64,000 nt of DNA from Dromiciops gliroides (Eukaryota > Chordata > Mammalia > Microbiotheria > Microbiotheriidae): the NCBI RefSeq assembly GCF_019393635.1, contig NC_057864.1, positions 440,694,322 through 440,758,321 of the forward strand, given 5' to 3'. The notes beneath the pieces were generated by a model that ran no database searches, had not been told where the DNA came from, and saw nothing but the letters and a program-made list of their open reading frames with translations. Shown here piece by piece: positions 33,079 through 44,329 of this stretch (the stretch's first letter is position 1; every line of letters starts with the position of its first letter). A program made the position numbers and the translations under genes.

Positions 33079-33551
33079 ATGATTCTTGAGCAGTTACAGG
33101 AATCTCTTTGTGAGTGGAGGGGAGAAGTCTTATAGCTTTGGGAAGGGTCGAGGAGTTTTCCAAGTGGGTGACCATACTGGAGCCGAGTGTGGTAGACTGA
33201 GGCCTCCCCCCTAACCCAGTGGGCCAGGAGTATCTACTGATGAGGACTGTGGAGCCTACACACAGGCAGGAGGCAGGAATACCTTAGGGAAGTCCATGAT
33301 GCAGCTTAGCTCAGCTTTCCTGGTACCCACCAACCATGATGCATTTCCAGGAGCTCTGAGGTGATGTCATTACTATTTCTGCATCCTGGTAAGGAAGTGA
33401 AAGATACTGAGGATGGCAAATTTTTCAGACAAAGAAAAGAGTGTATTGGGGTCTGCCACATGTGGAGTATACAAATGCCCCGCTTCTAAAAGAGCTGAGA
33501 TTACGTCCAACGGAAGCGGGTTCTCCAGACCCGTCCATGTAAGGAGAGCTA
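33079..33551. other. No assignable feature
   Basis: Unique-looking; no exon supported. Confidence 0.4.
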
Positions 33552-33559
33552 CATGTGCT

Positions 33560-33988
33560 TTATTGTTGTTCAGATGTTTCAATTGCATCTGACTCTTCGT
33601 GACCCCATTTGGGGTTTTCTTGGCAGAGATGCTGGAGTGGTCTGCTATTTCCTTTCCTTTTTTTTTTTTTTAAATTTTTTAGTTTTATTTATTTATTTAT
33701 TTATTTTGGCAAAGCAATAAGGGGTTAAGTGACTTGCCCAGGGTCACACAGCTAGTAAGTGTCAAATGTCTGAGGCCGGATTTGAACTCAGGTACTCCTG
33801 AATTCAGAGGCCGGTGCTTTATCCACTGAGCCATGTAGCTGCCCGCTATTCCTTTTCTAGCTCATTTTACAGGTGAGGAAATTGAGGCAAACAGGATTAA
33901 GTGACTTGCCTAGGGTCACACAGCTTAGTATCTGAGGTTGGATTTGAATTCAAGTATTCCTCATTCCAAGCCCACCTAGCTGCCCCTC
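33560..33988 (-). mobile_element. SINE with BovB-like tail, carrying a nested SINE
   Basis: 8-bp TSD CATGTGCT (33552-33559, 33989-33996). The element is split at 33658-33844 by a WSINE1-like copy. Confidence 0.88.
33658..33844 (-). mobile_element. WSINE1-like SINE nested in another SINE
   Basis: Flanks GCTATTTCCTTTCC / GCTATTCCTTTTC (33644-33657, 33845-33857) are its TSD. The tail has a (TTTA)n expansion. Confidence 0.93.
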
Positions 33989-34164
33989 CATGTGCTAGTT
34001 TCCCTTAGATAATTATTTGCAAATCAAAATCCAGGGAGTTTAAAGAAAAAATCAGAAACCAACGGATTCTCTTTTGAAACCTGGGACCTAGCAAATTGCA
34101 CCCTAGGGCATTTAGTTTTTCCTTTTGTAAATCTGCCATCAAAGGATGTCAAGATAATGATCAG

Positions 34165-34295
34165 GCAGTAAGGTGAAAGAGAACTCCTGGGACCTGGATT
34201 CCAGTCTCAGTTTTGCCACTCATCTCTCTGTGTCTTAGTTTCTTCATCTGTAAGATGGGTGGAGGTTAGAGGGGAGAGGCTGGACTAGATGACCA
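34165..34295 (+). repeat. MIR/THER-like SINE
   Basis: 'gtgtcttagtttcttcatctgtaagatggg ... gctggactagatgacc'. Confidence 0.7.
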
Positions 34296-34309
34296 TTAAG
34301 GTTTCTTCC

Positions 34310-34459
34310 TTGGGGCAGCTAGGTGGCGCAGTGGATAAGGCACTGGCCTTGGATTCAGGAGGACCTGAGTTCAAATCCGGCCTCAGACACTTGACACTTA
34401 CTAGTTGTGTGACCCTGGGCAAGTCACTTAACCCTCATTGCCCTGTTAAAAAAAAAAAA
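34310..34459 (+). mobile_element. WSINE1-like SINE
   Basis: 12-bp perfect TSD AAGGTTTCTTCC (34298-34309, 34460-34471), subtype A, poly(A) tail. Confidence 0.96.
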
Positions 34460-34471
34460 AAGGTTTCTTCC

Positions 34472-35150
34472 CCGTCCAACTCCTCTGTGCCTAAAGATAT
34501 AGGGGTCGAGGTGTGGGGAGAATGAGGTACAAGAATTTCTATTCCTTTATAAGGATTGGGGTTTTTTCCTTCTTTCCTGCAATATTCCCCAGATATTCAT
34601 AAGCTATTCATTGAGGAAGATGGTGGTTTAACTTTACTCTCTCCTACATTCTTTCTGTCACCAGAACCACAGCTGGGTGATTATAAATCAGTAACTCACA
34701 TCTGGTCTCCTGATGCTATTTTCCCATAAACTCAAAGTAAGTTATCGTGGTAGACTAGAATACCTGTCTGGACCCTAACTTTCTCTCAATAGACTGTTTG
34801 TTCCCTTGCTCCTGTCTACAGCTTTCCCTCCCTTTTGTAGAATCTCCTACACTTGGAACTCTCCACTCTAGAAGCTTCCATGGCCTCATAACTTCAGGAT
34901 TTGGCAACTACCTGCTTTTGACATCACAGGTAGAAAACCAAGCATATCCTTCTGATTGGGACCCTCCTTGCTTCTACAAAACATGTGGGCCTTGCCTTGA
35001 TTCTTTGTTGTATGGGACAGACACAAGGGTTCCCTGTGCAAAACTAAATAGGGGGATAAGAGCCTAATATAATATGAATGTTGGGGAAGGAAGGCATCAT
35101 CTTTGATCCCCTTCTTCCTGCTATGGCCTGATCATTTGGAGAAGTAATTG
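34472..35150. other. No assignable feature
   Basis: Unique-looking intergenic sequence. Confidence 0.4.
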
Positions 35151-35154
35151 CTTG

Positions 35155-35307
35155 AGGGGCAGCTAGGTGTCTCAGTGGATAGAGCACCAGTCCTGGATTC
35201 AGGAGGACCTGAGTTCAAATCCAGCCTCAGACACTTAATACTTACTTAGCTGTGTGACCCTGGGCAAGTCACTTAACCCCAATTGCCTCAACAACAACAA
35301 AAAAAAT
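35155..35307 (+). mobile_element. WSINE1-like SINE
   Basis: TSD TAATTGCTTG / TAATGCTTG. Mixed subtype markers. Confidence 0.92.
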
Positions 35308-35456
35308 AATGCTTGCCTATTATTGGATCCTAGTTGCTACTAAATGAATAATACAGCGTCACATCATTACCATTCATCCAAAGTTGCCCATTATCAGCTG
35401 GAAGATAGAAGATGGTCCATCTAACAAGATGAGCATGACCCAGTATGTTTCCATTT

Positions 35457-35612
35457 CCATTTCCTTATTTATTTATTGCAAGGCAATTGGGGTTAAATGA
35501 CTTGCCCAGGGTCTCACAGCTAATAAGTGTTAAGTATCTGAGGCCAAATTTGAACTCAGGTCCTCCTGACCCCAGGGCCGGTGCTCTATCCACTGCACCA
35601 CCTAGCTGCCCC
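35457..35612 (-). mobile_element. WSINE1-like SINE
   Basis: 12-bp TSD ATGTTTCCATTT (35445-35456, 35613-35624), subtype B. Confidence 0.95.
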
Positions 35613-35949
35613 ATGTTTCCATTTTCAAATGGAAATGGTGCATTCTGTACTCATCCTGTCCTCTCAGGTCTTAATGCCTTTTATGATTTGGTTGATCTTG
35701 TTGGAGATCCAGTTCCAGACCTAGTAGTTTGTGTCCTCTGCTAGCAAAATGGGCCCCTGCTTATCAGAACTTAACTCTTGAAGAATGCTGTTTTGTCTGT
35801 CTCACCAATGTCTTTGCCCATTACAAGAAAGATATAGACAATTAGACCTCAGTGGCCACTAATCCAGCAATGGGGGACACCTTGAAAGGATAGGAATCCT
35901 GGGAAGTCTTACCAATAGGCTGATATGTGAGCTGGATGGCTGGCATATG

Positions 35950-36470
35950 AGAGAGGCTTGAGGGAAAGAACCAACAAGGTTTTTATTAATAATGATTCAT
36001 GGGTTGTGACCTTGGATCTGCCTGAAGGGTCTAATGCCTGGAGACAAAATAAGTGGACAATTAAAGGCTCTCTATTTTGTGAAAGATTTTTGGGGGATGC
36101 CTCTCCTGCATGCATCTGTTTGTGGGGACTCATCAGGGACATCATATTCCTTCTATTGGCCTGAATAAAAAAGTTGATGCTCTCATGAGAAGGCTCTCAA
36201 TCAGACATGGAATCTTTGATGATATGTTGCAACGATCATGGAAATGTGATCCCCTTAACTAAGGATGATACAACTGCTAATCAATGATCTTCATGCCAAT
36301 CAAAGGATCTGCCTTTGAAAGATCAATGTGGCACAACCCTTCTAGTTCTCGACTGACCTTTGATTGACAAATTAATTCTATTGGTTCCCTTACCCCATCT
36401 CAGATCAAGAAGTTTCCCTTTACTGCAGTTGATACTCATTCAGGATAAGACAATGTCCCTAATTCAAAAA
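35950..36470 (+). pseudogene. ERV-L-like pol fragment (RNase H to integrase), decayed
   Basis: Short conceptual matches to class III (ERV-L type) pol occur in the expected order: an SWVV word at 35997-36008 followed by a Trp-rich stretch, then an integrase-core-like TAVDTHSG at 36422-36444. Stops and frameshifts lie between them, so it cannot encode a product. Sequence outside the two matches is not assignable. Identification rests on remembered family patterns. Confidence 0.5.
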
Positions 36471-36739
36471 AGTTGGAATCTCCCTTAATTTGCAGGTTTC
36501 CTTTCCCCTGGAATGATTTGGACAACTTCCTGAAAAAGATCTGGGGGACCAAGGAGTGGAATTTTGGGGAGATGCTTAATTTTTTAATAGCATAGGAGAG
36601 GTGAAAATTGTTTTATAACACTGGCAAATAGGAATCCCCTTGGGGGGTAAAAGGGATTTTATAGTTGACATGGTGGTTGTTGTTTGTCCTTCATTTTCTT
36701 TCTGTTTTTTTTTTAACTGTGTGAAGTTACTTTTTGTTT

Positions 36740-37545
36740 GTTTTAAAATTTTTTAGTTTAATTTTTTTTTGCAAAAAACATTTATTTTATTTTCTTCCAG
36801 TTACATGTAAGGGTAGTTTTCAACATTCATTTTCATAAGATTTAGAGTTCCAAATTTTTCTCCCTCCCTTTCCTCCTCCGTCCACAAGACAGCAACTAGG
36901 TTATATACATACAATCCACAAGTGTTCTTTTTATCAGTTCTTTCTATGGGGGTGGATTGTAAGTTTTGTCATTAGTCCCTTGGGATTGTCTTGGATCATT
37001 GCATTGCTGAGAGTAGTTAAATCATTCACAATTGCTCATCCAACAATACTGCTGTCACTATGCACAATGTCTTCCCAGTTCTGCACACTTCACTATACAT
37101 CAGTTCATGAGTCTTTCCAGGTTTTTCTGGGATCATCCTGTTTGTCATATGTTTCCTATAACACAATACCATTTCACCACAATCATATACCGCATCTTCT
37201 TCAGTCATTCCTCAATTGATGGACATTCCCTTGATTCTCAATTCATAGCCACTACAAAGAGTTGCTATAAATATTTTTTTGTACAATTTTCCCCCTTTCC
37301 TCTTTTTCATGATTACTATTGTTAACTGTTTCCCTTCCATCCTATTCCCTTCCCCATGATATTTATTCTTAAAATATCCATCTTCTTTCATCCTGTCCCT
37401 CTTCAAAAGGGATTTGCTTCTGTCTGTCCCCTCCCCAAATCTGCCCTTCCTTCTTTTGCCCCTCTCTCTTTATCCCCTTCCCCTCCTATTTTCCTGCAGG
37501 GTTAGAGAGATTACTCCACCCAATTGAGTGTGTATGTTATTCCCT
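36740..37545 (-). mobile_element. L1 3' end
   Basis: Reverse L1 trailer and ORF2 C-terminus: 'ttccagttacatgtaagggtag', 'cattcctcaattgatggacattccc'. 5'-truncated. Confidence 0.85.
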
Positions 37546-37546
37546 C

Positions 37547-37907
37547 CTTTTAAAATTTAATTTAAAATTTTTTTTCCAATTACATGGTAAAGATATCTTT
37601 TTGTGTTCCAAAATTTTTCCCACCCTCCCTTCCTTCTCCCCTCCCAAAGCAGCATGCAATCTGATATTGGTTATACACTATAATCAGATTAAACATATTT
37701 CTACATTAGTCATGTTGGAAGAGAAGAATCAGAAAAAGGAAAAAAATGCAAGAAAGAATAAACAACCACCAAAAAAGCAACAACAAAAGTAAAAATAGTA
37801 TGCTTCAATCCGTATTCAGACTCCATAGTTCTTTTTCTCAATATGGAGAGGCATTTTCCATCATGAAACTTTCAGCAGCATCTTGGATCATTGTGTTGCT
37901 GAGAAGT
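37547..37907 (-). mobile_element. L1 3' end, second copy
   Basis: A second terminus in tandem: 'ccaattacatggtaaagatatc', 'gcatgcaatctgatattggttatac'. Confidence 0.85.
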
Positions 37908-38480
37908 GACATCATGGGTGATGTCTTGACTCCTGCATGAATTGTATTTAAATGAGGCAGAGCTGCACAAAGTTGTTAGCCTCATTCTTTCTTCCAGAAT
38001 CCCAGAAGTCCAGAAGTCAAGATGACTGGCAGTGGCCCAAAGTTCAGTGTATGATCTTGGCATCTTCCATGTCTGACCAAGCTCTAAGCACTCCACAATA
38101 CCTGCTTCAGCCAACTTCATGGCTGTGGAACAAATCATTCTCATCTGCCCATTTTACGGGTATGGGGGGGTTGGGGAATCTTCCCATTCTTGGGGTAAAC
38201 ACCCACCCTACTTATCTATGGGTTCAAGGCCAATTGGTAACACTCAAGTTGGTTTGGCCCATCTGCCAAGACAGTTTACTAGTTTTATGGCCAGTGCTCA
38301 TGCTATAGCTTTTTGGAGCCACAGGTGAGAGTTGAGGGGTAACTAGACACAGAAAAGTCAATGAGCAGCCCTAAAAATGGGCTCAGCGCTGGAGGTGTTA
38401 CTTTCCTTGAACACCTCTTATACCCCGATTGACATGGTAGCAATTTCAGGTTCCAAGATTAAAGGTGAGTTTTTGTGTCA
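37908..38480. repeat. Unassigned interspersed repeat
   Basis: The first 85 bp match 12870-12955 (CRE-like TGATGTC core, 'gtatttaaatgaggcagagctgcacaaag'). The rest looks repeat-like but has no second copy in the window; the family is not identified. Confidence 0.4.
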
Positions 38481-39217
38481 CTTTCATTTAAGGCTGTAAC
38501 TTCTCAATAGAGGCATCTAAAGGACCCCAAAATTTGTTGTTATTCCCTTATAGGGCTCCCAAGGATGAAGAGGGTTTTGGCTGGTGGACCTGAGAACTTT
38601 GGGTGGTAGTATAGGGTAAGCTCTGGTAGCAACCTAGGCCCCTGAATAGGTTGCCCAACCTTTTAACTCCCTTGTTTAGATGGGGCCCGGTGATAGTGTT
38701 AAAAGTATATTTATTTATGTCATAGGCCTGATGTTTCTGGTGCTGCTACTAGTCATCTGGGTTGTTTTGTTGTTGTTGTTTTTTAATATGAGAAGACCTG
38801 CTATGAACTTCCCCTAACATTACTTCCCCTGAATGATTTGTGTTTTTAATAGGACTGTTTCTGTTTTGTTTGTTTTTCATATTTGTACTAAATTTCTCTT
38901 CTAAAACTCCTTATGCTAGGATTGTTTTAAGATTATTTTAGTGATAGCAGCTACTGAGAATATTTGGGGGAATCTTATAACCAAGAGGTGTGTCGTGGCA
39001 GCATTGATATCTAGAGTGGTCCATTATGAGTTGGGTGATGCATGATTGGATTGTCCTTGTAACAAGATGGGCAGAGGACACAGGAGGCTTCCATTGTTAA
39101 GTGGAAATGATATATCCAAGAGTGTCCTCGCCTCCAGTCTTTGTGCACTTCATGAATGGGTTGTGACTTTGTTGGAAGCTGAGACCGGTTTTATTTAGAC
39201 CGGGCTGGCCCTTTAAG
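38481..39217. other. Unassigned; possible ERV remnant
   Basis: About 38715-38800 reads as one strongly hydrophobic segment rich in Leu and Val, followed by basic residues, like a membrane anchor. Frames are otherwise full of stops. Not enough to name it. Confidence 0.2.
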
Positions 39218-39228
39218 AGTGCATATGT

Positions 39229-39382
39229 GGGGCGGCTAGGTGGCGCAGTGGATAAAGCACCGGCCCTGGATTCAGAAGTACCTGAGTTCAAATCCGGCCT
39301 CAGACACTTGACATTTACCAGCTGTGTGACCCTGGGCAAGTCACTTAACCCCCATTGCCCCGCAAAAAAAAAAAAAAAAAAA
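39229..39382 (+). mobile_element. WSINE1-like SINE
   Basis: 11-bp perfect TSD AGTGCATATGT (39218-39228, 39383-39393), 20-nt poly(A), near-consensus subtype A. Confidence 0.97.
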
Positions 39383-39393
39383 AGTGCATATGT

Positions 39394-39734
39394 AACTTCC
39401 TTGCTACCCAAGGTTTTACTAGACTTCTTATCGCCCTGAGAGGAACTCCTATCTGACCTAGCTTAGTCAGGTGCAATGGTGAACGCAGAGGTGGAAGAGG
39501 TAGCCTTATCTTCTTAACTTAAGGAATTATAGAATTCCTTTTGTCCCTTGCCAGCAAGTAAATTTGTTTTATTGCATTTTATGCTCCCTGAACGCCTTAT
39601 TGTATTCAACACTGTCCTGGACTAGTGCAGAACAAATCCTATACAATTTAAGTGACAGGTAATCAGGAAGTCTTTGAGTGAAGATTTCAAGAGAGGGGAA
39701 TCCTTACTTCATGATCCTCACATTCATTTCATTA
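39394..39734. other. No assignable feature
   Basis: May belong to the same unassigned block as 38481-39217, split by the SINE. Confidence 0.3.
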
Positions 39735-40171
39735 CTGGAATAATTACTAATTGTTAGGAAGTGTTTTGCCTTATACTAATTTTCCTAGTTTTGCCCTATG
39801 AGGCAAAGCAAACTAAATCTCATCTCTTTTCCACATGATGGTTTTTAAAAATATTTGAATACAACTATCACCTCCTGCCTAAGTCTTCTTTTCCTTTTTT
39901 TCCCTAGTTCCTTTAACTGGTCTTCATGTGGCATAAAGGTGAAACCCTTCACTGTCCCACTTCCACTCCAATGGCTTCCCTCCTGCCCATCAATGACCTT
40001 CTTAAAATGCAGTACCCAGAACTGAACAGGAATACAGGGTTCTCCATGCAGACTAAGGCTGGGTAGAACCATTATTTCATTAATCCTGTGTTCTCTGTCT
40101 CTCAGCACTACCTAACAGTGCATTATTTTTCATGGCAGCCATATCGGTTTTGACTAAATATTGAGCTTGCA
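39735..40171 (-). mobile_element. CR1/L3 LINE fragment
   Basis: 'aaaatgcagtacccagaactgaacagg', 'attgagcttgcagttcaa', 'gttcctttaactggtcttcatgtggcat'. Confidence 0.8.
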
Positions 40172-40480
40172 GTTCAAAGAACAAATCAATCAACAAGCAT
40201 TCATTAAGTACCTGCTATGTCCAAAGCACTATTCAAGGATACCAAGACAGGATCAAACCGTTCCTGTCCTCAAGGAACTTGCATTCTATTGAGGAGAGAT
40301 AAAAGGTAAAGGTATGAGCAGATTCGAAAAATATATACAAACTAAAGACAATTTCAGAATGGGGGAAGAGAAGTATCAGGAAAGGCCACATGTAGAAGGT
40401 GATGTTTGAGCTGGGCTTTTTGAGGGATTCCAAGGCTATTTGGAATAGTAGAGGCAAGAGGTGATGAGGGTCTAAACAAA
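40172..40480 (-). mobile_element. L2 LINE 3' end
   Basis: 'caatcaacaagcattcattaagtacctgctatgtcc', 'ctgtcctcaaggaacttgcattct'. Confidence 0.82.
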
Positions 40481-41205
40481 GATGATGACTTTGTGAGTGT
40501 AGAGAATGTGATGGGTGTAAAAGATTTTGTCCTAGTATATTTGATCAGTCTTGTTAACTCATTCAGTAATAATTAACATGGACTGACTAGGGTCGACTAC
40601 ATGGAATTATCACTCATTGTGTAGCAGAAGTGCTTGACATGATAGGTGGGATAACACTGAATATACATATATCAGATTGGAATTGATAAGCAGTATTGTA
40701 CTGACAGATGTTTAACAACCAGCTGGTTTCAATGTTCACACCGAAAATTTAACAACCAGCTTTTGCAAGTTAGCATGAACTGACTGGAACTCTTGATAAT
40801 AAGCCATGGAGATGCGAATTTTTATCTTAAAGGCTGGGAAAAGCACACCCTAGAAATGTGAAATCAACTGGGAGTTCCAGTCAAAAGGGATGTGAGAAGG
40901 AAGACTGTGGAATTGGAAAATTTCTTTCAGGAAAAGATGGAAAGCCTTGGGCAGAGTGGGAGGAGGCCCAGCACAGGGAAGGAAGCAGGCCATCTTGATT
41001 GAATTGTCTATCTCCATCAATGTGTCAGGGATGGTGAGGTCAGGTTTATGATATAATCTGGTGTTATTGCCACCAAGGAATCAGGGGAAGGGGGCAACAA
41101 ATCCACTAACTTCCCCACTGGGTTCTTGGCCAGAGCATTTATGTCATACAACTGAACACACTGGCAGATGTCATGTTATCAGAAATCAGGGGCAACCATA
41201 TGTAG
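40481..41205. other. No firm feature
   Basis: Two AATTTAACAACCAGCTTTT / GTTTAACAACCAGCTGGTT words at 40705-40765 hint at a fossil hAT-type element; unresolved. Confidence 0.25.
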
Positions 41206-41209
41206 AATG

Positions 41210-41330
41210 GAAGTGTGTCCTAATGGATTGAGGATTGGCCCTAAAGTCATAAGGATCTGAGTTCAAATCCTACTTCTGACACATAATAGCTGTGGCAACC
41301 ATGGGAAAATCATTTAAGGTCACAGTGCCC
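41210..41330 (+). repeat. MIR-like SINE
   Basis: 'aaggatctgagttcaaatcctacttctgacac ... gaaaatcatttaagg'. Confidence 0.65.
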
Positions 41331-41579
41331 ATGAGGCTATATATTTCACAGATGAGATAATTTGGAGAAGGGCTTCTTCACACTTCAAGATCTTTATACT
41401 AATGTAATCACAGATCTGGAAAAATTTAACAGAAATCTTCATTAGCCCATCTGGCTTATTGCCAGGTTGTTCTGGGAGAGATGAATCATTTTGAAGGAAT
41501 ATTCAGGCAGGAGCAGAAATGCAGAAAGCCACCGGAGACCAACCTTCACACTGGTATTGATGTCATGTGTGGTATTCTC

Positions 41580-41730
41580 CCAGTAAATTGCAAGCTTTTT
41601 GGAGGCAGGGACTATGATGGGTTTGTGTGTGTGTGTGTGTGTGTTTATATTTTTATAATTGTATCCCCTGTAATTATCATAGAGCCTTGCACGTAATAGG
41701 ACCTTAATATGTGTTTAATGGGTTGAATAG
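41580..41730 (+). mobile_element. L2 3' tail with (TG)n insert
   Basis: 'gcttttttggaggcagggactatgatgg', then a (TG)n run at 41624-41643, then 'gtatcccctgtaattatcatagagccttgcacgtaatagg'. Confidence 0.75.
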
Positions 41731-42485
41731 AAGTTTTTAATTTGTGAACTCATTGAAAGATTGTGGTGGCATTACACAAACCAAAAAAGCAAAGCCTGAT
41801 ATACATACAGATTGTACGCAATCTAGAAGTCTGTATTCTATTCATCACTCTTTCATATCCAGATCAGTTTATTTTCCAGCTCTCCCTCTCTTCTCCAGCC
41901 CCACTCCTTTGTCCAGTTGGGTGAATGACACTGTCCTGATAACTAATCCATTATTAGGCATGGTAACCCCAGGCAGGGGAGCAGCCTGCCCTATACAATA
42001 GGACACAGTGAAGACTCAGGCTGTGGGAAATCTTGGGGGTTAGAAGTCCAGGACCAACTGGAAACCAGGGACATCCTTTGCTCATCAGGTGAAAGAATCT
42101 GAGGAAAGAGATGCTGTCTATGGGCAGACCAGCTAACTGCAAACACTTTCAAAGGCTGCAAAATGACAACATGATCAGATCTTTTGGGACTGTTTCAGCT
42201 GTCACAAGAACTGCATTATCTTTGGAGCTCACTGATGGGGGCCTACCCTATAACACAGCTGAGCAGTTTTTCCACAGTCAGCTGTAGGCAGAAGAGCACA
42301 CACAGCTATCCTTTCATAAGCAAAGAGAAACATGACTGGAGAGAGCATAGTCCAAAGGCCAGACTGGGTTGGACCCAAGGTTTCTTTATCTTTATAAAGT
42401 TCAAATGGTTGAAAGCCAAGCAGGAAGCCAAGTGCTAGAGTGGAGATTCAATGTGGGGAGGTAATTACTACATCAGGAGGTAAGA
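41731..42485. other. No assignable feature
   Basis: Unique-looking intergenic sequence. Confidence 0.4.
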
Positions 42486-42489
42486 GATG

Positions 42490-42995
42490 GGGAATTCAGT
42501 TTAATTTCATTTAATCCACAACTATTTAGTGATTAATTACCACATACCAGCCACTGAACTAGGTAAGAGCTGGAGATACAAAACAAAACACAATGCCAAA
42601 ACAGTTCCTATTATTTACATTCTAATGAGAGAGATGCCAAAGGCCAATAAATAGATATAAGCAAAATACATACATATGGAGTCGAAGGAAGGCAACCTCA
42701 GAGAAGGCTCTAACCCTGGGAACTTGGGAAAGGCCTCCTGAGGAAGATGGATCTGAACTGTCTTGAAGGAAATCTGGTATCGAAGAGGCAGAGATGAGGA
42801 GGGAGAATACTGCAGGTATAGGAAGCAGCCAGGACACATCAAAGAGACAGGAGATGGAATATGGTGTATGATAAAGAGCAAGGAGGCCAGACTAGAGAAG
42901 GGGTTAACATTTAAGAAGTCAGAGGAGGTAGGAAGGATTTTAAATGGCAATTCAACAAATATTTATTAAACTCCCACTGTATGCAAGGCATAAAT
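42490..42995 (-). mobile_element. L2 LINE 3' region
   Basis: 'agaggcagagatgaggaggg', 'gagcaaggaggccagactag', ending with a second 'caattcaacaaatatttattaaactccc' terminus. Confidence 0.8.
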
Positions 42996-43139
42996 GCTAA
43001 GTCCTTGGGAATTTTGTTTGTTAGTTTGTCTGTTTTGGGACTAAACTTGTGATTTCATTGGCATTAGGTATTCCCACCATGGAATCTCCCTCTACCAATG
43101 AAGATTAGTACCTGTTCTGCAATTTTATCATTGAAAGTT

Positions 43140-43778
43140 CATTGGATTTATAGCTGCTCTTTTTTTGTGGTGGCAATGAATTGGAAATCGAGGGGTTGCC
43201 CATCAATTGGGGAATGGCTGAACAAGTTGTGGTATATGAATGTAATGGAATACTATTGTGCTGTAAGAAACGATGAGCAGGCAGATTTCATAGAAACCTG
43301 AAAGGACTTGCATGAACTGATGATGAGTGAAATGAGCAGAACCAGGAGAACACTGTACACAGTATCAACAACATTGTGTGTTGATCAACTGTGATAGACT
43401 TGACTCTTCTCAGCAATACAATGGTCCAAGATAGTTCCAAAGGACTCATGATGGAAAATGCTTTCCAAATCCAGAAAAAAAAAGAACTGTTGTTGAATCT
43501 GGATGCAGATTGAACCACACTATTTCTATTGTTTTTGTTGTTGTTCTTTTTCTTTTTTGAGGTTTTTTCTTTTTGCTCTGATTCTTCTCTCATTACATGA
43601 CTAATGCAGAAATATGTTTAATGTGATTGTACATATATAACCTATATCAGATTACTTGCTGTCTTGGGGAAGGGGGAGGGATGAAGAAAATTTTGAAACT
43701 AGAAATCTTATAAAAACAAATGTTGAAAATTATCTCAAAATGTAACTGGAAAATAATAAAATATTTATATGGAAAAAA
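43140..43778 (+). mobile_element. L1 3' end
   Basis: ORF2 C-terminal words GCPSIGEWLNKLWYMNVMEY (43190-43255) and a complete trailer ending AATAATAAAATATTT. 5'-truncated. The same protein block is seen at 47565. Confidence 0.9.
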
Positions 43779-43849
43779 AAGTTAATTGGTTGGGGAACTA
43801 AGAGGTTAAGTGACTGGCCCAGCTGGGTCACACAGCTGGTATGAGTCAG

Positions 43850-44100
43850 GTGCTGGGAATACAAAGACAAAAATGAAAAACTCCCTGCTTATATTCTACT
43901 GGAGGTGGGGGGATCAGGACTTGAGGATGTAGCACATGGACAGATAAGTAAAAACAAAGTAATTTCAGGAGAGAAGGAATAGTAACAACTAAAGAGATCG
44001 GGGATGCATTCCCAAAGCACTGACTGCTAGGTGTTGTGTGTGCTAAAAGTTGAGGATACAAAACCAAGAAAATAATACAGTCCCTAGATGTGGAGCACAC
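43850..44100 (-). mobile_element. L2 LINE fragments
   Basis: Two termini: 'aggtgctgggaatacaaagac' and 'gttgaggatacaaaaccaagaa'. Confidence 0.65.
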
Positions 44101-44149
44101 TAGAGAGTGATCAGGAAGTGAGAGGACTAGGATTTCTCAAGATATGGCA

Positions 44150-44265
44150 ATGTGATTAGTGGGTTCCATGGGGGATAGAATGCTGGGCCTGGAGTCAGGA
44201 AGACCTGAGTTCAAATCTAGACTCAGACACTAGCAGACTGAGATATGACTGAACAACAAAATAAT
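44150..44265 (+). mobile_element. SINE with BovB-like tail, internally deleted
   Basis: Head 'ggagtcaggaagacctgagttcaaatctagactcagacac' jumps directly to 'gatatgactgaacaacaaaa', losing the core. Confidence 0.75.
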
Positions 44266-44329
44266 TATGTGCATTCTGAATTTGACACAAGATTAGAAAT
44301 TTTTAAAAAGAATGAGATAAAAGATGAAA

